From: CAJXMH01 sp964001305
GTDB lineage: Bacteria; Bacteroidota; Bacteroidia; Flavobacteriales_E; Vicingaceae
NCBI GenBank assembly: GCA_964001305.1
Contig: CAXFAI010000019.1
Coordinates: 1 to 64,000 of the forward strand
Direction: 5' to 3'
DNA: 64,000 nucleotides
Shown piece after piece: positions 35,874-42,854 of the stretch; the stretch's first letter is position 1, and each line of letters begins with the position of its first letter. Under the pieces are notes generated by a model. That model was not told the DNA's origin, did not search any database, and worked only from the letters and a program-made list of their open reading frames with translations. A program made the translations under genes and the position numbers.

Positions 35874-37147
35874 AACACGAACAAATAAAGCAGCGATTTG
35901 GAATAATAGGTCATTCTGATGGCCTTAATAGAGCAATAGATATTGCAGTTCAAGTAGCTCCAACCGACCTTAGTGTGCTAATTACAGGTGAAAGTGGTTC
36001 AGGAAAAGAATCAATGCCCCAAATTATTCATCACCAAAGTGTTCGAAAGCACAACAAATACATAGCTGTAAACTGCGGAGCAATACCGGAAGGTACAATT
36101 GACTCTGAATTATTTGGGCATGAAAAAGGATCTTTTACAGGAGCTCATGAAAGCCGAAAAGGCTACTTTGAAGTAGCAGATGGTGGCACCATTTTTTTAG
36201 ATGAAGTCGCAGAACTACCCATGCCAACTCAGGTTAGATTGCTTCGTGTATTAGAAACTGGAGAATTTATGAAAGTAGGTTCTTCAAAAGTTCAAAAAAC
36301 AGATGTTCGAATCGTTGCGGCAACCAATGTGAATATCCCTGAGGCTATAAAAAAAGAAAAATTTCGAGAAGACTTATACTACCGATTAAATACAGTGCCC
36401 ATAGAGGTACCCCCGTTAAGAGATCGGAAAGATGATATTTATTTACTCTTCCGGAAATTTGCTTCTGATTTTGCCAATAAATATCATATGCCTGCAGTAA
36501 GGCTTAGTGAAGGAGCTAAAGAAGCACTATTAAAATACAGATGGCCTGGTAACGTGAGGCAACTCAAAAATGTAACGGAACAAATTTCAGTAATTGAAGA
36601 AGAAAAATTTATAACTGAAGAAATACTTTTAAAATACCTTCCTACAAATAGTACTTCTTCCCTACCTATTATTTACAATGGAAAAGAAGAAAACTTAAGT
36701 GAAAGAGAAATTCTTTACAAAGTACTTTTTGACATGAAAAAAGATGTAAACGACTTAAAACAAGTGGTCCATCAAGTAATGAATAATGCAGAAGGAATAG
36801 AAAAAGAACAAGTTAGTCAACAGGCTTATGACAGGCTATATGGTGAAAAAGCAAATGTAAGTTCGGAATATAAACTACAACTGCCAGAAGCTAGCCAAAG
36901 CTCCCAAGCCAAACTTGAACAATTAGACCATTCAAATGATATTTCGGATACCAGCGAAGAAGAATATTACCATACCGTAGAGGAAGAAGATATTGAAGAA
37001 AATCTGTCTATTTCTGATGCTGAAAAAAAGCTTATCATTAAGGCCTTAGAAAAGCATCATGGCAAACGTAAATATGCGGCTGAAGATTTGGGAATTTCTG
37101 AACGAACACTTTACCGAAAGATTAAAGAATACGAAATAGAACAATAA
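35870..37147 (+). CDS. Sigma-54-dependent transcriptional activator without a sensory domain
   Basis: The 425-residue product starts almost directly with the AAA+ domain: Walker A GESGSGKES (40-48), the sigma-54 contact loop GSFTGA (87-92), Walker B GGTIFLDE (105-112) and WPGNVRQLKN. A Gln/Glu-rich linker (about 280-385) leads to a Fis-type helix-turn-helix (KRKYAAEDLGISERTLYRKI). No receiver, GAF or PAS domain precedes the ATPase, so control must come from partners, level or the linker. It is the second gene of the miaB operon. A sigma-54-type promoter lies four genes downstream, before groES. Confidence 0.93.
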   Translation: MKHEQIKQRFGIIGHSDGLNRAIDIAVQVAPTDLSVLITGESGSGKESMPQIIHHQSVRKHNKYIAVNCGAIPEGTIDSELFGHEKGSFTGAHESRKGYFEVADGGTIFLDEVAELPMPTQVRLLRVLETGEFMKVGSSKVQKTDVRIVAATNVNIPEAIKKEKFREDLYYRLNTVPIEVPPLRDRKDDIYLLFRKFASDFANKYHMPAVRLSEGAKEALLKYRWPGNVRQLKNVTEQISVIEEEKFITEEILLKYLPTNSTSSLPIIYNGKEENLSEREILYKVLFDMKKDVNDLKQVVHQVMNNAEGIEKEQVSQQAYDRLYGEKANVSSEYKLQLPEASQSSQAKLEQLDHSNDISDTSEEEYYHTVEEEDIEENLSISDAEKKLIIKALEKHHGKRKYAAEDLGISERTLYRKIKEYEIEQ

Positions 37148-37651
37148 ATGAAGAAAATTATATCGCTTGTTTTCATTTTAAGCCTTGTAAATTGGGGATG
37201 TACAACATCTTATTCGTTTACAGGTGCTTCTATTTCGCCTGAAATAAAAACTGTTTCCATTTCTTTTTTTCCTTCATACGCCCCTCTTGCTCCACCAACA
37301 GCTAGTCAGGCATTTACGGAAGCACTTAAAGATATTTTCTTATCCCAAACCAATTTGGTTTTGGTTAAATCAAATGGTGATTTAGAATTTGAAGGTTCTA
37401 TTACAAATTATACAACTGCCCCAGTTGCGATTCAAGGCAATGAAACTGCTGCATTAACAAGAGTTTCTATGACTGTTAAAGTCAAATTCACCAATAATTT
37501 TGATGAAGAGCAAAGTTTTGAAAGTAGCTTCTCAAGGTTTGAAGACATTGAGACTTCAATAGATTTATCTTCAGCAGAAGAAGACTTATTAAGAAGTATA
37601 AATGACCAACTCACTCAAGACATCTTCAATAAATCTGTAACGAATTGGTAA
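37148..37651 (+). CDS. lptE: LptE family lipoprotein
   Basis: The 167-residue product has a lipoprotein signal (KKIISLVFILSLVNWGC, lipobox Cys at residue 18) and the LptE-like core SYSFTGASISPEIKTVSISFFPS plus LTRVSMTVKVKFTN. LptE plugs the LptD barrel that inserts lipopolysaccharide in the outer membrane. The start follows the activator stop with no gap; the stop overlaps the next ATG by one base. The family is diverse, so the LptE assignment rests on short motifs and context. Confidence 0.75.
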   Translation: MKKIISLVFILSLVNWGCTTSYSFTGASISPEIKTVSISFFPSYAPLAPPTASQAFTEALKDIFLSQTNLVLVKSNGDLEFEGSITNYTTAPVAIQGNETAALTRVSMTVKVKFTNNFDEEQSFESSFSRFEDIETSIDLSSAEEDLLRSINDQLTQDIFNKSVTNW

Positions 37652-38514
37652 TGAAGAAAAGTGATTTTATTCATTTAATAAAATCTCCTTCCGCAATTGA
37701 AGGTCAGCATGCCATTGACTTGCAGTCTATCTTGGCTGAGTTTCCTTATTTTACTTCAGCGCAATTACTTTTAACAAAAGCTTTTCAAAAGGCTGAGAAC
37801 ATCAATTTTGAAAATCAAGTCAAGGTTTCGGCAGCTTATGCCATTGATCGAAGAAAACTCCACGACTATTTGTTTGAAGAAGATCATAACAGTTCAATTT
37901 CATTGCCTGAAGAAGAAACAAAAAAAGAATTTGAGTCTGAAACTGAATTGACTCAAGAAAAGCCAATAGAAAATGAATTCGAGCCAATTAAAGAGTCAAT
38001 AATTGATGAAAAAGAAACTGCAAAAAAGGAAATCGATCCTTTAAATCAACAAATCATTTCTTCTGCTATAAGCAGCTCAATTATTCTTGAAGTTGATGAT
38101 CAAATTCCGGAATTTCATTCAAAAGAAAATATAGAAGAGAAAGAAGAGTCACAAATCAAAGTAGCTGAAAACACCAATTTCAACGAAAGTGAAAAACATA
38201 GCTTTTCTTCTTGGATTCATCATTTTGATGACCCAATTGAAAAGCAAACTAGCCATCAATTTGAAAATATAAAAAGTTATTTGCCTGCAACTAGAACAAA
38301 GTCAGAATTCTACTCTCCTTCTAAAATGGCTAAGTTAAGCGTTCAGGAAGATGATGACTTAGTTACTGAAACATTAGCTAATTTGTATGAGCAACAAGGC
38401 CATACCGAAAAGGCAATTAAAGCTTTTGAGAAACTTCAATTGAAAGTTCCAGAAAAAAAGATTTATTTTGCAGGCCGAATTGAAAAATTGAAAGACCAAT
38501 TTAATTCCTTATAA
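37651..38514 (+). CDS. Unknown protein with acidic linker and C-terminal TPR-like motif
   Basis: I do not recognise a named family. The 287-residue product has a helical N-terminal part of about 75 residues (DFIHLIKSPSAIEGQHAIDLQS ... KLHDYLFEEDHNSS). A long Glu/Lys-rich disordered region follows (about 80-225), then one TPR-like repeat (TETLANLYEQQGHTEKAIKAFEKLQLKVPEKK). There is no signal peptide, so it is cytoplasmic. It is tightly coupled to lptE (TAATG) and followed by secG after three bases. An in-frame TTG at 37645 is an alternative start. Confidence 0.7.
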   Translation: MKKSDFIHLIKSPSAIEGQHAIDLQSILAEFPYFTSAQLLLTKAFQKAENINFENQVKVSAAYAIDRRKLHDYLFEEDHNSSISLPEEETKKEFESETELTQEKPIENEFEPIKESIIDEKETAKKEIDPLNQQIISSAISSSIILEVDDQIPEFHSKENIEEKEESQIKVAENTNFNESEKHSFSSWIHHFDDPIEKQTSHQFENIKSYLPATRTKSEFYSPSKMAKLSVQEDDDLVTETLANLYEQQGHTEKAIKAFEKLQLKVPEKKIYFAGRIEKLKDQFNSL

Positions 38515-38517
38515 AAG

Positions 38518-38904
38518 ATGTTTGTATTTATTTCAGTACTTGTTTTTATTGTCGCCATATTATTGATTTTGGTGATTTTAGTTCAAAATCCAAAAGGAGG
38601 CTTAGCTTCCAACTTCTCTTCTTCCAATCAAGTAATGGGAGTTCGTAAAACCACTGACTTTTTAGAAAAAGCAACTTGGTCCTTAGGAATTGCATTGTTG
38701 GTTTTAAGTGTTGTTTCTTCATCATTAATTGGAGGACAAGAAATTGTTACAACTAACGAATCTGAAATTGCAGGAGAAGCACAGCAAGTAATTCCACAAA
38801 GTCAAGCACCTGTATTACAAGAAGGTGTACCACAAGGTCAGCCACAAGAAAATTCAGCTTTACCACAAGGAGATGGCGAATTGCCTAAAGGAGACGACCA
38901 ATAA
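38518..38904 (+). CDS. secG: Preprotein translocase subunit SecG
   Basis: SecG is the small accessory subunit of the SecYEG channel. The 128-residue product has two membrane helices (about 2-22 and 53-71), the conserved LVQNPKGGLAS loop between them, and a Gln/Pro-rich C-terminal tail longer than in Escherichia coli, common in Bacteroidota. It is the last gene of the miaB unit, followed by a strong terminator. Confidence 0.9.
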   Translation: MFVFISVLVFIVAILLILVILVQNPKGGLASNFSSSNQVMGVRKTTDFLEKATWSLGIALLVLSVVSSSLIGGQEIVTTNESEIAGEAQQVIPQSQAPVLQEGVPQGQPQENSALPQGDGELPKGDDQ

Positions 38905-38922
38905 GTATTAAAAAAGAATTTT

Positions 38923-38961
38923 AAAAAAATGTCAGTATGTCAGCCATACTGACATTTTTTT
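38923..38961 (+). terminator. Intrinsic terminator after secG
   Basis: The 11-bp stem ATGTCAGTATG (38929-38939) pairs exactly with 38945-38955 around a five-base loop, flanked by A and T runs. It separates the miaB-secG unit from groESL. Confidence 0.85.
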
Positions 38962-39016
38962 TTGCACCAAACCTAGTAAACGGTAATTTTTTCAGATTTC
39001 ATAAGTCTATTTCGAC

Positions 39017-39033
39017 TGGCACAACTTTCGCTA
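39017..39033 (+). promoter_or_regulatory. Sigma-54-type (-24/-12) promoter of groESL
   Basis: The sequence TGGCACAACTTTCGCTA has GG at 39018-39019 and GC at 39030-39031, separated by exactly ten bases, and a full TGGCAC -24 box. The -12 box is TCGC where the consensus is TTGC. A start near 39043 would leave a leader of about 29 bases before groES. No TAnnTTTG element is visible here. Confidence 0.7.
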
Positions 39034-39071
39034 TTGGCGATGCAGAAATATTAAAATAAAAACCAAATAAT

Positions 39072-39347
39072 ATGTCAGTAAACATTAAACCATTAGCAGA
39101 TCGTGTTCTAGTAGAACCAGCTGCTGCAGAAGAAAAAACTGCAGGTGGAATTATTATTCCAGACACCGCAAAAGAAAAACCACAAAGAGGTAAAGTAGTT
39201 GCTGTTGGTAACGGAAAACCTGATGAACCAATGACGGTAAAAGAAGGTGACAGTGTTCTTTATGGGAAATATGCCGGAACTGAAATTACAGTAGAAGGTA
39301 ATGAATACTTAATCATGCGAGAGTCAGACATTTTTGCAATTGTTTAA
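39072..39347 (+). CDS. groES: Co-chaperonin GroES
   Basis: GroES forms the heptameric lid of the GroEL folding chamber. The 91-residue product is full length, with IKPLADRVLVEPAAAEEKTAGGIIIPDTAKEKPQRGKVVAVG including the mobile loop, and VLYGKYAGTEI. It is followed by groEL after 28 bases. Confidence 0.97.
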   Translation: MSVNIKPLADRVLVEPAAAEEKTAGGIIIPDTAKEKPQRGKVVAVGNGKPDEPMTVKEGDSVLYGKYAGTEITVEGNEYLIMRESDIFAIV

Positions 39348-39375
39348 TTAAATCGAACTCAAAAAATAAATCAAA

Positions 39376-41022
39376 ATGGCTAAAGAAATAACATTTGATA
39401 CAGAAGCAAGAAATGCACTAAAAGCAGGCATGGATAAACTTGCTAATGCAGTTAAAGTAACCTTAGGACCAAAAGGTAGAAATGTAGTAATTGACAAAAA
39501 GTTTGGAGCACCAAACGTTACCAAAGATGGTGTATCAGTAGCTAAAGAAATTGAGCTTAAGGATACCGTTGAAAACTTGGGTGCGCAAATGCTTAAAGAA
39601 GTTGCTTCAAAAACAGCTGATGATGCTGGTGATGGAACAACAACTGCAACTATTTTAGCACAAGCTATTGTTACACAAGGTTTAAAAAATGTAGCTGCAG
39701 GTGCAAATCCAATGGATTTAAAAAGAGGAATTGACAAGGCTGTAGAGCAAATCGTAGCAGAATTGAAAAACATTTCTCAAACTGTTGGTGAAGATTCAAA
39801 CCAAATTGAACAAGTAGCAACCATTTCTGCTAATAACGACAGCTCAATTGGAAAATTGATCGCTGAAGCGATGGCAAAAGTTAAGAAAGAGGGTGTTATT
39901 ACTGTTGAAGAAGCAAAAGGTACTGAAACTACCGTTGAGGTGGTTGAAGGTATGCAATTCGACAGAGGATATTTATCTCCTTATTTTGTTACTGATACTG
40001 ACAAAATGGAGGCTGAACTTGATAACCCTTATATCTTAATATACGACAAGAAAATTTCTACCATGAAAGACTTGTTACCTGTTTTGGAAAAAACAGCACA
40101 AGGCGGTAGACCTTTATTGATTATTGCTGAGGATATTGAAGGAGAAGCATTAGCAACTCTAGTTGTAAACAAAATAAGAGGTTCTCTAAAAGTTGCTGCG
40201 GTAAAAGCGCCAGGATTTGGTGACCGAAGAAAAGCGATGTTAGAAGACATTGCAATTTTAACTGGAGGAACTGTAATATCTGAAGAAAGAGGCTACAAAC
40301 TAGAGAATGCTGACTTAGCAGACTTAGGAGAGTGTGAAAAAATCACCATCGACAAAGACAATACAACAATTGTTAATGGAAGTGGTAATTCAGATGACAT
40401 CAAAGCGAGAGTTAATCAAATTAAAGCTCAAATCGAGAATACAACTTCTGATTACGATAAAGAAAAGCTACAAGAGCGATTAGCAAAATTAGCTGGTGGT
40501 GTAGCGGTATTGTACGTTGGTGCAGCTTCTGAAGTAGAAATGAAAGAGAAGAAAGACCGTGTAGATGATGCTTTACATGCAACTAGAGCTGCTGTAGAAG
40601 AAGGAATAGTTCCTGGTGGAGGAGTTGCTTTAATCAGAGCATTAAAAGCATTAGACGGCAAAGAAGGAGACAACCAAGATCAAACCACTGGAATGGACAT
40701 TGTAAGAAGAGCATTACCAGAGCCGTTGAAGCAAATTGTTTTCAATAGTGGTGGTGAAGGTTCTGTTATTGTTCAAAAAGTTCAAGAAGGAGAAGGAAAC
40801 TTTGGATACAATGCAAGAACTGAAGTATTTGAAGATTTACTAGAGGCAGGTGTAATTGACCCAACTAAAGTGGCTAGAGTTGCACTAGAAAATGCTGCTT
40901 CAATTGCAGGAATGTTTTTAACTACTGAATGTGTAATTGCAGATGCAGAAGATGAAGATGCAGGAATGCCATCAGGTGGTGGAATGCCAGGCGGAATGGG
41001 CGGCATGGGTGGAATGATGTAA
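39376..41022 (+). CDS. groEL: Chaperonin GroEL
   Basis: GroEL is the ATP-driven double-ring folding chaperonin. The 548-residue product is full length, with VTLGPKGRNVV, DGTTTATILAQ, the ATPase DAGDGTT motif and the Gly-Met-rich C-terminal tail (GGGMPGGMGGMGGMM). It ends the groESL unit, with a hairpin terminator 19 bases after the stop. Only one groEL is seen in the window. Confidence 0.98.
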   Translation: MAKEITFDTEARNALKAGMDKLANAVKVTLGPKGRNVVIDKKFGAPNVTKDGVSVAKEIELKDTVENLGAQMLKEVASKTADDAGDGTTTATILAQAIVTQGLKNVAAGANPMDLKRGIDKAVEQIVAELKNISQTVGEDSNQIEQVATISANNDSSIGKLIAEAMAKVKKEGVITVEEAKGTETTVEVVEGMQFDRGYLSPYFVTDTDKMEAELDNPYILIYDKKISTMKDLLPVLEKTAQGGRPLLIIAEDIEGEALATLVVNKIRGSLKVAAVKAPGFGDRRKAMLEDIAILTGGTVISEERGYKLENADLADLGECEKITIDKDNTTIVNGSGNSDDIKARVNQIKAQIENTTSDYDKEKLQERLAKLAGGVAVLYVGAASEVEMKEKKDRVDDALHATRAAVEEGIVPGGGVALIRALKALDGKEGDNQDQTTGMDIVRRALPEPLKQIVFNSGGEGSVIVQKVQEGEGNFGYNARTEVFEDLLEAGVIDPTKVARVALENAASIAGMFLTTECVIADAEDEDAGMPSGGGMPGGMGGMGGMM

Positions 41023-41041
41023 TTCCCAAATTGCATAAAAT

Positions 41042-41074
41042 AAAAAAGCCGATTCAAATGAATCGGCTTTTTTT
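41042..41074. terminator. Bidirectional terminator between groEL and the small lipoprotein gene
   Basis: The stem GCCGATTC (41048-41055) pairs with GAATCGGC (41060-41067) around a four-base loop, with A on the left and T on the right. It can end groEL on the plus strand and the lipoprotein gene on the minus strand. Confidence 0.8.
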
Positions 41075-41091
41075 ATATGTTTAATTTTTCA

Positions 41092-41655
41092 TTATACTGC
41101 ACCAAGCAGACGAAGGATCAATAAGATTAACAAAATAGCTATCAAAGCTCCTACAAGACCACCAGCTAATTCTGCAATTAATCCAATTACGATTAATATT
41201 AAAAGAACTACCAAAATCACATATAAAATGTCACCAAGGCCTGCTGTAGTTGAAGAGGCAACAGGTTTTAAAACTACATTATTACTTGCTTGAAGTGAAT
41301 TTGTTTTGGGTATTGCTTTTATCTCCTGACTTGTCTCCTCATTCTGTGCAACTTGATAGGTACTAATTTCAACATCTTTCTTCTTTAGCACTTTCTGCTT
41401 TGGCAACTCATTTTCAAGATTTAATTCTTTACTGGCAATATAGGCCATCTCTTTTGAATCTATCTCAGTATTAACTTCAGCTATTTGCTCAGACTTTACT
41501 TTTTCTAACTTATCTGATTTTTCAGTTTTAGCTAATTTTAAATGAGTGTTATATTTTACTCTTTGAAAGCTAGCTGTTTGAGGACTTTTTACTAGCGTAC
41601 ATGATGCAAAGAAAATTGCAATTAATGAGAATGTTAAGACATTTAATTTTTTCAT
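41092..41655 (-). CDS. Small lipoprotein with hydrophobic glycine-rich C-terminus (copy 1)
   Basis: The 187-residue product begins with a lipoprotein signal (KKLNVLTFSLIAIFFASC, lipobox Cys at residue 19). The mature end reads TLVKSPQTASFQRVKYNTHLKLAK. A charged linker rich in Lys and Glu follows, and the last 47 residues are two hydrophobic segments with a glycine-rich turn (LAGGLVGALIAILLILL). It is paralogous to the neighbour at 41715: both share VKSP, RVKYN and LxLAK in the same order. The C-terminus loosely resembles DUF5670-type membrane domains. Function is unknown. Confidence 0.75.
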   Translation of the reverse strand: MKKLNVLTFSLIAIFFASCTLVKSPQTASFQRVKYNTHLKLAKTEKSDKLEKVKSEQIAEVNTEIDSKEMAYIASKELNLENELPKQKVLKKKDVEISTYQVAQNEETSQEIKAIPKTNSLQASNNVVLKPVASSTTAGLGDILYVILVVLLILIVIGLIAELAGGLVGALIAILLILLILRLLGAV

Positions 41656-41714
41656 GGTTTATTTGATTTGGTTTAAAAATCAAACATCGATTTGAGCTGA
41701 ATGTTCAGAAAAAA

Positions 41715-42305
41715 CTAACTGCCTAAATAATCAATCATGAAATAAATAAGGACTAACAACAAGATTACTCCAGCAATTCCTCCAACAACACCACCAACTA
41801 AATCAACTATTAAATAAGTGATGAGTGCAACTAAAAAGAATAAAATAGCAAAAATGATTATCTTTTTCCAAGGCCAGTCTTCAGGGTCATCTTCCCACCA
41901 TTTATTCGTAAATAATTGCTCAGGTTTAAAACTTAAATCATGTTCTTTAGCCTGACTTATCAACTGTTTACTTGAATAATTTGATTGCGATCCAAGCGAT
42001 TTCATGCTTGCCTTTTTCGGATTAAGAATTGGCAATTCATCTAGTTTTAATTTCAAGTAAGGCCTTGGTGAAAGTTTTACCTGTCTAGTAGGAATTTCAT
42101 TTACAAATGACTCTGATTGAACAGCTTGACTCGTAGTTGATAATTCTTCTACCTTTTCGCTCTGACCTTTAGCTAATCGTAAGTTAGAATTATACTTAAC
42201 GCGCTTAAAGTTGGCTGTTGAAGAAGGAGACTTGACAACTGTACATGCCCCCAATGAAAAAATCAATACAGCAAATAGCAGTCGGCTATAAACACATTCC
42301 TTCAT
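41715..42305 (-). CDS. Small lipoprotein with hydrophobic glycine-rich C-terminus (copy 2)
   Basis: The 196-residue paralogue of the 41092 gene. It has a lipoprotein signal (FAVLIFSLGAC), the shared mature start TVVKSPSSTANFKRVKYNSNLRLAK, and a variable linker with a Trp/Asp-rich patch (NKWWEDDPEDWPWKK). The C-terminal pair of hydrophobic segments (VDLVGGVVGGIAGVILLLV) is like the partner's. It starts five bases after yqeY ends and is probably co-transcribed. A lipid anchor at one end and membrane helices at the other is an unusual topology. Function is unknown. Confidence 0.75.
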   Translation of the reverse strand: MKECVYSRLLFAVLIFSLGACTVVKSPSSTANFKRVKYNSNLRLAKGQSEKVEELSTTSQAVQSESFVNEIPTRQVKLSPRPYLKLKLDELPILNPKKASMKSLGSQSNYSSKQLISQAKEHDLSFKPEQLFTNKWWEDDPEDWPWKKIIIFAILFFLVALITYLIVDLVGGVVGGIAGVILLLVLIYFMIDYLGS

Positions 42306-42310
42306 AAATA

Positions 42311-42754
42311 CTAAGCTAAAGCCTTTTTAACTAATTGAGCAATCAAACTACTGTCTGCTTTACCCGCCATTTTTTTGTTAGCCATACCCATTACTTTGCC
42401 CATGTCTTTCATAGAACTAGCTCCTGTTTGTTCAACAATAGCATTCACTTCTGCAGTGATTTCTTCCTCTGACATTTGCTCAGGTAAATACTTTTCAATT
42501 ATGGCTAATTGAACCAATTCAGCTTCTGCTAAATCTTTTCTACCCTCTTTCGAATAAATATCCGCTGAGTCTTTTCTTTGTTTCACTAATTTTTGAAGCA
42601 TTTTTAATTCAGCAGCTTCATCACTTTCCCCTGCTCCCTTTTCAGTTGCGGCTAGCAGCATAGCTGATTTAATTGCTCTTAAAGCCTCTAATTTTGGCTT
42701 ATCCTTGGCTTTCATAGCCAACTTGATATCTTCGTTGATTTGAACTTTTAACAT
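42311..42754 (-). CDS. yqeY: GatB/YqeY domain protein
   Basis: The 147-residue product starts MLKVQINEDIKLAMKAKDKPKLEALRAIKSAM and has EKYLPEQMSEEEI and MKDMGKVMGMANKKMAGKADSS, all typical of YqeY. The domain is shared with the C-terminus of GatB of the tRNA amidotransferase, but free-standing YqeY has no firm function. The gene follows the ftsZ terminator and has its own promoter-like sequence. Confidence 0.9.
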   Translation of the reverse strand: MLKVQINEDIKLAMKAKDKPKLEALRAIKSAMLLAATEKGAGESDEAAELKMLQKLVKQRKDSADIYSKEGRKDLAEAELVQLAIIEKYLPEQMSEEEITAEVNAIVEQTGASSMKDMGKVMGMANKKMAGKADSSLIAQLVKKALA

Positions 42755-42770
42755 ACGTATATTTTTAAAA

Positions 42771-42802
42771 CGAAGTTAAGTCTTTGTAATTATTGAAAAC
42801 AA
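42771..42802 (-). promoter_or_regulatory. Possible promoter for yqeY
   Basis: On the minus strand TTG (42800-42802) and TAACTTCG (42771-42778) are separated by 21 bases. The -7 box has one mismatch to TAnnTTTG. The predicted leader is about 10 bases. Confidence 0.4.
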
Positions 42803-42813
42803 GCTACAAAATA

Positions 42814-42839
42814 AAAAAGGCCCCAAATGGGGCCTTTTT
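42814..42839 (-). terminator. Intrinsic terminator after ftsZ
   Basis: Stem GGCCCC/GGGGCC (42819-42824 and 42829-42834), four-base loop, with flanking A and T runs that extend the stem. It ends the dcw operon. Confidence 0.85.
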
Positions 42840-42854
42840 ATTAACCAATTTTAT

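Noticed and set aside
38923..38961. Repeated TGTCAG units, considered as a short repeat array
   Set aside because: They are the two arms and loop of one terminator hairpin, with no spacers or further copies.
39348..39773. Open frame of about 140 codons antisense to groEL
   Set aside because: Its composition is a Ser/Ala/Phe-rich mirror of groEL codons, with no family resemblance; a product of codon bias on the other strand.
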